Shown in pieces: positions 1-9,001 of a stretch of 64,000 nucleotides of DNA. This DNA is from Candidatus Pelagibacter giovannonii (GTDB lineage: Bacteria > Pseudomonadota > Alphaproteobacteria > Pelagibacterales > Pelagibacteraceae). A program made the translations under genes and the position numbers. The notes beneath the pieces were generated by a model that was given only the letters and a program-made list of their open reading frames with translations, had not been told where the DNA came from and did not search any database. The stretch spans positions 1,116,001 to 1,180,000 of the forward strand of contig NZ_CP038852.1 in assembly GCF_012276695.1 (NCBI RefSeq), given 5' to 3'. Positions within the stretch are counted from its first letter, which is position 1, and the number at the start of each line of letters is the position of its first letter.

Positions 1-1563
1 AATTAAGGTTTGTTGGAAGACCATATACTGATCTAAATTACCAGCTTTCTTACTAAGTCTATTAATTTGAGTTTTCGCTAAGGAAATTTTTATTCTAGTA
101 GATTGTATTTCTTCACTTAATTGAGGAATCTCAAGGTTAATAAGTACATCTCCCTTTTCAACAACTTGGTCTTTAATGACATTTATCTCTTTAATGATAG
201 CAGGATAACTTGAGTAAATTTTTACATATTCTTCTGAGGTAAATACTGCTGGAATTTTTAAAGATGATTTCCATGGGAAAAAAACTAAAAATAAAATCAA
301 AAAACTAAACAATAGCGTTCTTTTTGTTTGATAATTAATTTTCATCTCTGTTCTCATTTTCCACCATTTAGAGACTTCATTAATTATAGGTTTTGCAATA
401 AACCAATAAATTTCAATTATAAATAAAATTATTCCAAGAACTTTAAAAGCAAAGTAATAAACCAAAAATGCAATTCCAAGAAATAAGAAGAATCTATAAA
501 TCCATGTAAACCAAGCATAGCTAATAAAGATCCATTTACGATTTTTTGATAATTCCTCTGGTGGTTCTTTATAGAAGCCAAATAACAATTCTCTAATTTT
601 CCATCTAGCTAAAGCAAAAGCCCTGGGTTGTAAATTTTCTGCTTTCAACCAGTCTGAAAAAATATAATAGCCATCAAATCTCATAAATGGACTTACATTT
701 ATTGTTAAAGATGATATCCAACTTGTTGTTGCAACAAAAAAAGCAATACTTTTAATTGCCCCATCTGGAACAATTGCCCATACAAAGGTTGCTATTAAAG
801 CTAAATGAAGTTCGGTTAAAATTCCGGCAAAATTAATTAATAATCTTTCATTATGATTTCTTAATCTCCATGCATTAGTCGTATCAGTATATAAAAATGG
901 AAAAAAAACTAAGAAGGCAATTCCTATTGATGAAACTTGGCAACCATAATACTTGGCGACATAAGCATGTCCTAGTTCGTGGAGAATTTTTACAGCAATT
1001 AAGGTAATTGCATAAAATAACAATCCTTTAATTGAAAAAAAATACATAAAGGTTGTTGAGAAATCTTCAAATTGCTGAACAACCAGGCATAATCCAATAA
1101 ACCCTATTAAATAAATGATATATCGGTACTGTTTTGAAGCATAGGGTATTGTGTATTTTAAAGTTTTTCCTAACCATTCATCAGGTTTAAAAAGAGGCAC
1201 TTTAAAGAATAAATAACTATGTATTAAATACATTAGCCAATTTTTTTTCTGACTATTTTTTTGAAAAAGAAGATTTGTAATGTTTTGACCCTTAGGCTGA
1301 ATGATTAGATTGTTGTTAGCTAAAAATGAGATAAAGCTTTTTATTTCTTCAAGATTTATTTTTAGACCTTTTTTATTTATCCATTCATTAAATTTTGATA
1401 TATCTTCACCCGGCTTCCAATTACTAATTAATCGAAAAGCAGCTATACCAATTGTAAAATATTTATTTCGTAAAGCATCATATAAAAGCCAACCAGGCGA
1501 ACCATCCTCTCTGCTATTGCCTTTAATGAGTTCTAAGTCTTCTCTTAAATATGGGGTTATCAT
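1..1563 (-). CDS. M50-family membrane zinc metallopeptidase with HlyD-like C-terminal part (partial, runs off left edge)
   Basis: Reading the minus strand from the ATG at 1563-1561 gives 521 open codons up to the window edge, so the C terminus is missing. The start overlaps the stop of the upstream adaptor gene as ATGA. About 150 soluble residues come first, then several hydrophobic segments. The zinc motif HELGHA (HExxH) is encoded near 965-985. Further on comes NVSPFMRFDGYY, which matches the N-x-x-P-x(4)-DG motif of M50 proteases and supplies the third metal ligand. After a last membrane segment (encoded near 280-320) the chain resembles a HlyD adaptor: a beta-rich start, then a predicted coiled coil at the edge. 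M50-HlyD proteins of this type occur with export loci. Inference: an inner-membrane component that processes or moves the giant protein encoded at 3630-8831. Confidence 0.85.
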   Translation of the reverse strand, partial: MITPYLREDLELIKGNSREDGSPGWLLYDALRNKYFTIGIAAFRLISNWKPGEDISKFNEWINKKGLKINLEEIKSFISFLANNNLIIQPKGQNITNLLFQKNSQKKNWLMYLIHSYLFFKVPLFKPDEWLGKTLKYTIPYASKQYRYIIYLIGFIGLCLVVQQFEDFSTTFMYFFSIKGLLFYAITLIAVKILHELGHAYVAKYYGCQVSSIGIAFLVFFPFLYTDTTNAWRLRNHNERLLINFAGILTELHLALIATFVWAIVPDGAIKSIAFFVATTSWISSLTINVSPFMRFDGYYIFSDWLKAENLQPRAFALARWKIRELLFGFYKEPPEELSKNRKWIFISYAWFTWIYRFFLFLGIAFLVYYFAFKVLGIILFIIEIYWFIAKPIINEVSKWWKMRTEMKINYQTKRTLLFSFLILFLVFFPWKSSLKIPAVFTSEEYVKIYSSYPAIIKEINVIKDQVVEKGDVLINLEIPQLSEEIQSTRIKISLAKTQINRLSKKAGNLDQYMVFQQTLI

Positions 1564-2897
1564 ATTCCAATAAATTGCCTCATATAAGTTATTGGCTTTC
1601 TAAACAGGTAATAGAATAAAGTTACTCTAGAACCATATATTTTTGCCGTACCTCTCAAACCTAACCTTGGAATCTCTTGATTTTCATTTAAACTTGAAAC
1701 TAATTTATAAGATAAAACCTCAGAAGGTGATAAATAAGGCTTATAACTTGCTCTTAAAACCTTTCCCTTAAGAGAGTTTATTGGGTTTATATCTAAAAAA
1801 ATTTTAACTTTTGCCTTATTGTTAATAATTATTGAGTCTTTAACAGGTAACCAAATTAAGAACTCGACTAAATTTGGGTCTGCTATTGTCATAATTTTTT
1901 CACCTACGTTAACTGGTTTTCCCTGCCAATCTAATGTGTTCTCAACAATTGCAACACCATTAATTGAAGATAAAATTTTTGTCATTTCTAATTTTTCATT
2001 AGCATAATTCATTTCTGCTTTTTTTAACAAAACTTGTGACTGTAACTCTGCTAATTTTGATTTTTCAGTATTGTCTGAAAAAGAAGATTGTCGTGTTCTT
2101 AAAAGTTCTTTTTCAGCTACTTGTAAAGTTTGCTTTGCTAAATTATATTGATTAATCAAATCATTATCTTCAAGTACAGCTAACAGATCACCACTTTCTA
2201 CAGTATCATTATTATTAACTATTATTTTTTTAATAACTCCATTAAATGGTGCTGTTATTAAAGATGGATTTTTTGCAACTACCTCAACTGGTGCAGTAGT
2301 TGTCATTGAAACTGGAAAAAAAATAATTAACAATATAATTACAATGGTTTTCCATTTATTTTTTCCAGAAAAATATTTCTTTAAAGATTCTTTGATTGGA
2401 AAAGTTGAAATAAAAGAATTAAAAGCATGACCAAAAGTTCCTGATAAATGCTTTAATAGCTCTATCTCACTATCATTAATTTCACTTTCTTTATTAATTG
2501 CAACAAAACCCTGGTGACCTTTTTGAGGTGAGTGAATGGGGATTAATATTAATATATTTGGTAAATTTTTATTCTTTGTTAATTTATTTTTTTTAGCAAA
2601 ATCTTGAATATCAATATTAATAATATCTTTAGGTTGATTATGATCTTTATGATTAACTATTTTTTCAATAAAAGTCACTAAAGGGGCTGTTCTATCAACT
2701 ATTGCTAAATCAGAGATTGCCTCAACATTAAAAGTTCCGGTCGGTGTTTGTTTTAATAAAAATGCGTTAGTAAAATCAACAATTTCTCTTATTTCGTTAA
2801 CAAGTATAAAGTTTAATTCATCTTTAGATAATGCTTCTCTAACCTTTTTTTCAAGTCCTATTAATCTTGCAATCTTAATATTTTTATCTTCGTTCAA
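1560..2897 (-). CDS. GAF-domain HlyD-family membrane adaptor
   Basis: 445 aa. Residues about 5-160 form a cytoplasmic domain with GAF-like pattern. A single transmembrane helix lies at about 181-200 (WKTIVIILLIIFFPVSM). The periplasmic part follows, with a biotinyl/lipoyl-like half motif around residues 210-245 (ITAPFNGVIKKI, then VESGDLLAVLED), a short coiled-coil hairpin, the second lipoyl half (about 315-345) and a beta-barrel domain. The family role is to bridge an inner-membrane exporter and an outer-membrane TolC channel. A GAF-type module on the cytoplasmic side is unusual for an adaptor and suggests ligand- or partner-gated export (inference). The gene overlaps the upstream small adaptor by 14 nt and the downstream M50 gene by 4 nt, so the three are probably translationally coupled. 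Confidence 0.85.
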   Translation of the reverse strand: MNEDKNIKIARLIGLEKKVREALSKDELNFILVNEIREIVDFTNAFLLKQTPTGTFNVEAISDLAIVDRTAPLVTFIEKIVNHKDHNQPKDIINIDIQDFAKKNKLTKNKNLPNILILIPIHSPQKGHQGFVAINKESEINDSEIELLKHLSGTFGHAFNSFISTFPIKESLKKYFSGKNKWKTIVIILLIIFFPVSMTTTAPVEVVAKNPSLITAPFNGVIKKIIVNNNDTVESGDLLAVLEDNDLINQYNLAKQTLQVAEKELLRTRQSSFSDNTEKSKLAELQSQVLLKKAEMNYANEKLEMTKILSSINGVAIVENTLDWQGKPVNVGEKIMTIADPNLVEFLIWLPVKDSIIINNKAKVKIFLDINPINSLKGKVLRASYKPYLSPSEVLSYKLVSSLNENQEIPRLGLRGTAKIYGSRVTLFYYLFRKPITYMRQFIGI

Positions 2898-3615
2898 ACC
2901 TTACAACCCCGCTCATTCCTGGTATTAAAGTTTCATATTTTTCTTTAAACTGTAATTTAAGTTCTATAGTTTGGCTGGCAGCATCAACTGTTGCTCCTAA
3001 ATTTATAATTTTTGCCTCAAGCTCGTCTCCAGTTTCATCTATTAAAATTTTAACATCCACACCACTTTTTAACCAACTTAACCAATTACTAGGCACGACT
3101 GTTATTGCTTCTAATAAACCATCACCAACAATTTCCATTAAGGGCTGTCTTTGCTCAATACTTGCGTATTGATTGGTGAAAACATCCATAACTTTGCCAT
3201 TATAAGGGGCGATAATTTTACATCGCTTGACATTTAAGTTGGCAATTAACAGTTCTGCTTTTGCTTTTTTTAAACCATTTATACTAAGCTCGTATTGTAA
3301 TTCACCGATAGAACGCATGTTAAATAACTCTTTATCATTTTTTAATTGTACATCAGCACTATCTAAATTTGCTTGAATAACCTCTCTTTGAGCCTCAAAA
3401 AGTTCACAGTCAAATGCAATTAATATATCTCCTTTAAGAAAAGGCTCCCCATTAGTAAATCCAATATTATTTATCTTGGCTGCTATTTCACTGGTAATTA
3501 AAACCTGCTCTGTGGCACCAACTAATGCTCTAGCATTATAATCTATCTCTTCTGCACTAACCATTATGGTGGAATTAACTGTTAAGTATAAAAATATAAA
3601 GATTTTTTTTAACAT
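2884..3615 (-). CDS. Periplasmic HlyD/RND-type adaptor subunit
   Basis: 243 aa with an N-terminal signal peptide ending near VSA-EEID (residues 1-21). A lipoyl-type motif follows (about residues 35-70: ITSEIAAKINNIGF, then FLKGDILIAFDC), then a helical hairpin (about 70-130), the second lipoyl half (IIAPYNGKVMDVF) and a C-terminal beta-barrel ending in IPGMSGVVRFERR. This is the layout of short membrane-fusion proteins without a membrane helix. It lies 14 nt after the giant secreted protein gene and overlaps the GAF-HlyD gene, so the substrate and two adaptors form one operon. It probably forms a mixed adaptor ring with the GAF-HlyD and M50-HlyD proteins (inference). Confidence 0.85.
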   Translation of the reverse strand: MLKKIFIFLYLTVNSTIMVSAEEIDYNARALVGATEQVLITSEIAAKINNIGFTNGEPFLKGDILIAFDCELFEAQREVIQANLDSADVQLKNDKELFNMRSIGELQYELSINGLKKAKAELLIANLNVKRCKIIAPYNGKVMDVFTNQYASIEQRQPLMEIVGDGLLEAITVVPSNWLSWLKSGVDVKILIDETGDELEAKIINLGATVDAASQTIELKLQFKEKYETLIPGMSGVVRFERR

Positions 3616-3629
3616 ATTATTTTAAAAAA

Positions 3630-6600
3630 CTAGAGATTATTAATTAGTTTTTCGCCGTAATTATCTAAATTATCAGACTCTATTATTAACTGTTGATTGA
3701 ACGATACAAAATTTTTTTCGGTCTCCTCAATATCTAATAATGTATTATTATCATTTTTCATAAAATCAATTTCGAGATCTTTAACTGTTACTACACCGTC
3801 CGTATCTTCAATGATAATTTTAAAATCCAGTGCTTCAATACCTGCTGGTGGATTAGCTGTAATTTTACCTGTAGCTTCATCGAATAAAATCCAGCTTGGA
3901 ATCTCACTACCATTTTTTAAAACTAATTTAATTTTATCAAAATTAGGTTCTAAAATATTTTCTAATTTAAAAATAAAATCACTATTAAAATCTCTTGATT
4001 CAGATTGAATTTTAAACTGTTCATTTGCCTCAATTGAACTGACAATATCTTTAAATGATTTGTTTTGATTAACTGCGTCTGTTGCAGTTTTGATAGTTAA
4101 ACCATCTTCATTAGTAGTGTTCAACTCTACTAAACCATTATTATTAACTGTAATATTTGAAGAATTTTTTTTATTAACTTGCTTCATAATATCTTTATCT
4201 TGAGAAATTTTTTCAGGGTCAATTATAACATTTACTTGTTTTTTATTATTGTCTGTATCAACTGCAATAATTTTAAATTCTAGAAGATCTATGTCTTTAG
4301 GAATATCAGTACTTGCTTTACCCGTTTTTGAATCAACCGTAATCCAAGCTGGTAATTCTGATCCATCTTTCATTATACCGTAATATTTTTGAACTTCTTT
4401 ACCTTCATCATTAAAAACTTTAAATTTAAGGCTTAACTCATCCTCAGAGCTAGATTCTGCTACAAGGTCGACTAATTTTAAACCTTGATTAAATTTTTTA
4501 TCTGACGATTCTGGAAGGTCAAATTTTTTAGCTGCAATTCTTTCTGCTCTTCTTTCTTGTCTTTTTTCTCTTCTTATATCCTTCTTAGATTTCTTTTTAC
4601 CTTCTTCTTTTACTTCCTTGTATACATTTGTGTTAGTTGAGGTTGGCTCATCAGTAGCTCCTAAAATTGTAATAGTAATTGTTGCGGTATCAGTTGCTGT
4701 ACCGTCTGAAACTGTATAATTAAACACATCAGTTGCTGTGTCTCCTGCATCTAAAGCATTTGCTGCATCTTGATTTGCAACATAAGTATAAGAACCATTA
4801 GCATTTAAAGTTAGTTGACCATAAGTTCCGGTTAAAGCTTGTCCTAAAGTTCCAGCTGTTCCACTTCCTTCAGTGCTACCCACTCTTACAGCTGAGACTA
4901 CTAGGTTTGCAGGATCATCACCATCTGCATCATTATCTTTATGTGAGCTTGATGATGTTTGTAAAACATCACCAGAATGTTCTCCGGTGGCATCATAAGA
5001 GCCAGAAAGATTAGCATTTGCACCATCTGAAACTGTTAAAGTTTGACCTTTATCGATTACACCCACATCATTTTGTGCAACTGGCGCATCATTAGCTCCT
5101 AAAATTTTAATAGTAATTGTTGCAGTATCAGTACCACCATTGCCATCTGAAACTGTATAATTAAAAACATCAGTTGCAGTGTCTCCTGCATCTAAAGCAT
5201 CTGCTGCATCTTGATTTGCGACATAAGAATAAGAACCATTGGCATTTAAAGTTAGTTGACCATAAGTTCCAGTTAAAGCATCTCCAACTGTACCTGGCGT
5301 TCCATTTCCCTCTGAACTACCCACTCTTACAGCTGAGACTACTAAGTTTACAGTATCATCACCATCAATATCTGTATCCTTACTACCACTTAAAGAAGTG
5401 TGAATTACATCACCCGTATGCTCACCCGTGGCATCGTAACTACCTGCGACATTAGCATTTGCACCATTTGCAACTGTTAAAGTTCCATTTTCAACAATTA
5501 CACCCACATCATTTTGTGCAACTGGCGCATCGTTTGCACCTAAAACTGTAATAGTAATTGTTGCGGTATCAGTTGCTGTACCGTCTGAAACTGTATAATG
5601 AAAAACATCATTTACAGTATCTCCCGCATCTAAAGCTTCTGCAGCAGCTGTATTAGCAATATAAGTATAAGAACCATCAGCCCCAATTGTTAGTGTACCA
5701 TAAGTACCCGTCACAGATGTTCCACTACTGTTATAGGAACTTCCAGAAGATACAGCTGAATTAGATCCACCATTTTCTTTAATCTGAGTTATGTTTAAAG
5801 AGGCTGAATCATCCAAGTCACTATCAGAATGTGAACTTGAGCTCGTATTTATAACATCACCAGAATGTTCACCAGTAGCATCATAAGAGCCAGATAGATT
5901 AGCATTTGCACCATTTGCAACTGTTAAAGTTCCATTTTCAACAATTACTCCAACATCATTTTGTGCAACTGGCGCATCATTAGCTCCTAAAACTGTAATA
6001 GTAATTGTTGCGGTATCAGTTGCTGTACCGTCTGAAACTGTATAATTAAAAACATCAGTTGCACTATCTCCCGCATCTAAAGCATCAGCTGCATCTTGAT
6101 TTGCAACATAAGAATATGATCCATTGGCATTTAAAGTTAATTGACCATAAGTTCCAGTTAAAGCTTGTCCTAAAGTTCCAGTCGTTCCACTTCCCTCTGA
6201 ACTACCCACTCTTACAGCTGAGACTACTAAGTTTGCAGGATCATCACCGTCTGCATCATTATCTTTATGTGAGCTTGATGATGTTTGTAAAACATCTCCT
6301 GAATGTTCACCAGTGGCATCGTAACTACCTGTGACGTTAGCATTTGCACCATCTGAAACTGTTAAAGTTCCATCTTCAACAATAACTCCAACATCATTTT
6401 GTGCAACTGGCGCATCGTTTGCACCTAAAACTGTAATAGTAATTGTTGCGGTATCAGTTGCTGTACCGTCTGAAACTGTATAATTAAAAACATCAGTTGC
6501 ACTATCTCCCGCATCTAAAGCATCAGCTGCATCTTGATTTGCAACATAAGTATAAGAACCATTAGCATTTAAAGTTAGTTGACCATAAGTTCCGGTTAAA

Positions 6601-8831
6601 GCTTGTCCTAAAGTTCCAGCTGTTCCACTTCCTTCAGTGCTACCCACTCTTACAGCTGAGACTACTAAGTTTGCAGGATCATCACCGTCTGCATCATTAT
6701 CTTTATGTGAGCTTGATGATGTTTGTAAAACATCTCCTGAATGTTCACCAGTGGCATCGTAACTACCTGTGACGTTAGCATTTGCACCATCTGAAACTGT
6801 TAAAGTTCCATCTTCAACAATAACTCCAACATCATTTTGTGCAACTGGCGCATCGTTTGCACCTAAAACTGTAATAGTAATTGTTGCGGTATCAGTTGCT
6901 GTACCGTCTGAAACTGTATAATTAAAAACATCAGTTGCACTATCTCCCGCATCTAAAGCATCAGCTGCATCTTGATTTGCAACATAAGTATAAGAACCAT
7001 CAGCATTAAGGGTTAATTGACCATAAGTTCCAGTTAAAGCTTGTCCTAAAGTTCCAGTCGTTCCACTTCCCTCTGAACTACCCACTCTTACAGCTGAGAC
7101 TACTAAAGTATCACTGTCTGCATCTGTGTCTGCATGACTTCCACTGTTTGTTGTTAATACATCTCCTGAATGTTCACCAGTGGCATCGTAACTACCTGAA
7201 AGAGTTGGATTAGACCCATTTGCAACTGTTAAAGTTCCATCTTCAACAATTACCCCAACATCATTTCTTGCAACTGGAGCGTTATTTACTTCGCCTTTAA
7301 CTAAGATCCTAGCATAATCTCCCCCTCCAGTATTTTTTGCAGCAATGTGAAGAGTTTTGTTGTCGGTGCCACCTACCGCAAACCAATCACCATCATTATT
7401 AGTCCCATAACCCCATTTACTATTGCTGTAGGTATTTTGGAAAGGACGCCATTGAATATTTTCAAACTCCCTATTTGAATGTACTGAACTTGGATAAGTA
7501 CTATTATTTGAATTATGAAGATCTATATCTATATTCGATAAGCTAGAAGATGATGTAGTAGTTTCATTATTGCCAATTAGTATTCCAACAATTTCACGAT
7601 CAAATACTACTTCAGCTATTTTATTATATCTGTCGTTGTTTTTATTGAAATGAGAGTCTAACGCTACCATATAAACATCCAATGGGCCCTCGTCAGCATC
7701 AGGACTTGAACGCGTTGCTTTTAGTTCGTAATGATGAAAGCTTGGATCATCATAAATATACTGTCTATACGCATTACCATTCCACGTACTTTCGCTTCTA
7801 GTACTCACACTGGTATTTTCAGGTTTTCTTGCTATTATGTTACCACTAGTAATTCCTGTTTGTTCCAAAACTACTGTAAATCTATCAACTTTATCAGAAT
7901 GACTATCATTACCTGTACCAAATGTTCCTGAATTATAAGTAAGATAATAATTGCTCCATTCATCAGAATCACTAGGGTTATGATCTCTTGAAGCTTTAAA
8001 ATCGAATGCATTTCTGTCTGCAGTACCAGTAAAAGCAGCCATTGCTCCCCTGATAGATGTTATTCCGTCTGCACCAACAGTGACTTCAGCTGCTGTTGTG
8101 GCTGCACTCGCAGTTCTATACATGACAAGATCATGCTGATAATCAGTTTGGTTAATATTTTTTGTTTCAATATTTCCAATGTTTTTCTCTAAATGCCAAT
8201 CACCTCCTTTACCAGTTACATCATCAGATGCAGCAATATCAGCTTTAGTAATTTCTGAAATTTTATTAATTAATGATAGGCCTCTTTCATTACTAGCTAT
8301 ATTACAACCATAAAATAAAATATCACCTGATGGACTTAAGTTATTACCAATAGATTTTAAAGTTTTTGAATATTGATTAAAAGTATCGTTACTTAATAAA
8401 GCATCCCCAAATAAAATTTGCCCTGCACTCCCGTGACCAATAATATGCAACGAGTCAATATTTTTATAACCTTTTAAAGTTTGATTAATTTTATCAAAAC
8501 CATTTTCATTTGATTGAATTAAATGAATTTCAGTATTTTTATCAAAAGCTCTTATTAATTGCTGATAATCTTCAACTTGTGTATCAATAAAAACAACTTG
8601 TTTTAATTCGTTTCTTTTTTGATCTCTTGTTTGATTAATAAAAGGAAGTTTTACATCAGAGTCTTTGTTTGCACTTTCTACAAATTTATTAACTTTACTT
8701 TCATTATTTAAAGAAAACTTATTATGCGCAGTATCCTCTAAAGTATCTATAAAAGTTGATGCACCAGCACCATCAAGCATTATTCTTTGCTCTAAAGCTT
8801 CGATAAAAAACTTTTTATTATTTTTTTTCAT
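3630..8831 (-). CDS. Giant secreted protein: LEPR-XLL-like N terminus, DUF4347, six VCBS repeats, cadherin/Ig-like domains
   Basis: 1733 aa. Residues 10-22 (IEALEQRIMLDGA) match the LEPR-XLL type N-terminal motif of very large exported proteins, with Q where P is usual. DUF4347 spans about 78-225, including HIIGHGSAG (H133) and FYGCNIAS (C176). A region without recognised family lies at about 235-510. Six VCBS repeats of about 145 aa run from about 515 to 1394, each starting APVAxNDVGVI and ending in a TATITI strand plus LGA(N/T)D-like linker. A very basic linker (about 1400-1435) follows, then two cadherin/Ig-like domains with G(S)E(I/L)P(A/S)W signatures (about 1445-1535 and 1600-1690). I see no classical secretory signal and no RTX glycine-aspartate nonapeptides. 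It is probably a cell-surface adhesin exported by the adjacent proteins (inference). Confidence 0.85.
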   Translation of the reverse strand: MKKNNKKFFIEALEQRIMLDGAGASTFIDTLEDTAHNKFSLNNESKVNKFVESANKDSDVKLPFINQTRDQKRNELKQVVFIDTQVEDYQQLIRAFDKNTEIHLIQSNENGFDKINQTLKGYKNIDSLHIIGHGSAGQILFGDALLSNDTFNQYSKTLKSIGNNLSPSGDILFYGCNIASNERGLSLINKISEITKADIAASDDVTGKGGDWHLEKNIGNIETKNINQTDYQHDLVMYRTASAATTAAEVTVGADGITSIRGAMAAFTGTADRNAFDFKASRDHNPSDSDEWSNYYLTYNSGTFGTGNDSHSDKVDRFTVVLEQTGITSGNIIARKPENTSVSTRSESTWNGNAYRQYIYDDPSFHHYELKATRSSPDADEGPLDVYMVALDSHFNKNNDRYNKIAEVVFDREIVGILIGNNETTTSSSSLSNIDIDLHNSNNSTYPSSVHSNREFENIQWRPFQNTYSNSKWGYGTNNDGDWFAVGGTDNKTLHIAAKNTGGGDYARILVKGEVNNAPVARNDVGVIVEDGTLTVANGSNPTLSGSYDATGEHSGDVLTTNSGSHADTDADSDTLVVSAVRVGSSEGSGTTGTLGQALTGTYGQLTLNADGSYTYVANQDAADALDAGDSATDVFNYTVSDGTATDTATITITVLGANDAPVAQNDVGVIVEDGTLTVSDGANANVTGSYDATGEHSGDVLQTSSSSHKDNDADGDDPANLVVSAVRVGSTEGSGTAGTLGQALTGTYGQLTLNANGSYTYVANQDAADALDAGDSATDVFNYTVSDGTATDTATITITVLGANDAPVAQNDVGVIVEDGTLTVSDGANANVTGSYDATGEHSGDVLQTSSSSHKDNDADGDDPANLVVSAVRVGSSEGSGTTGTLGQALTGTYGQLTLNANGSYSYVANQDAADALDAGDSATDVFNYTVSDGTATDTATITITVLGANDAPVAQNDVGVIVENGTLTVANGANANLSGSYDATGEHSGDVINTSSSSHSDSDLDDSASLNITQIKENGGSNSAVSSGSSYNSSGTSVTGTYGTLTIGADGSYTYIANTAAAEALDAGDTVNDVFHYTVSDGTATDTATITITVLGANDAPVAQNDVGVIVENGTLTVANGANANVAGSYDATGEHTGDVIHTSLSGSKDTDIDGDDTVNLVVSAVRVGSSEGNGTPGTVGDALTGTYGQLTLNANGSYSYVANQDAADALDAGDTATDVFNYTVSDGNGGTDTATITIKILGANDAPVAQNDVGVIDKGQTLTVSDGANANLSGSYDATGEHSGDVLQTSSSSHKDNDADGDDPANLVVSAVRVGSTEGSGTAGTLGQALTGTYGQLTLNANGSYTYVANQDAANALDAGDTATDVFNYTVSDGTATDTATITITILGATDEPTSTNTNVYKEVKEEGKKKSKKDIRREKRQERRAERIAAKKFDLPESSDKKFNQGLKLVDLVAESSSEDELSLKFKVFNDEGKEVQKYYGIMKDGSELPAWITVDSKTGKASTDIPKDIDLLEFKIIAVDTDNNKKQVNVIIDPEKISQDKDIMKQVNKKNSSNITVNNNGLVELNTTNEDGLTIKTATDAVNQNKSFKDIVSSIEANEQFKIQSESRDFNSDFIFKLENILEPNFDKIKLVLKNGSEIPSWILFDEATGKITANPPAGIEALDFKIIIEDTDGVVTVKDLEIDFMKNDNNTLLDIEETEKNFVSFNQQLIIESDNLDNYGEKLINNL
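4650..7290 (-). repeat. Six tandem in-gene repeats (VCBS) of about 430-450 bp
   Basis: The antisense of the phrase ND(A)PVAQNDVGVI recurs near 5070, 5500, 5950, 6390, 6825 and 7260, giving a period of about 430-450 bp inside the giant protein gene. The units covering about 6000-6400 and 6430-6830 are nearly identical at DNA level, while the unit at about 5530-5960 is the most diverged (SLNITQIKENGG in place of the LVVSAVRVGS stretch). The high DNA identity means copy number can change by recombination and can be mis-assembled from short reads. Confidence 0.9.
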
Positions 8832-9001
8832 ACAGATCTATTATGAAGAAATACATGATAATTTTGCCTTTCTCATCAAAATGAATGATTTAGCACCATT
8901 TTGGGCAGTCACGTTTTTGTTTAAGATAATATTTCCACTAAAATGGACACTAATTGAATATCAAGCGCAAATTTATTAAGACAAACAATGATTTAAGATT
9001 T

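Noticed and set aside
4650..7290. Regular repeats that might suggest a CRISPR array or satellite
   Set aside because: Period is about 430-450 bp, fully coding, and corresponds to VCBS protein repeats.
8954..9001. Upstream start for the TolC-like gene
   Set aside because: Adds a polar stretch before a perfect lipoprotein signal; no supporting ribosome-binding site.
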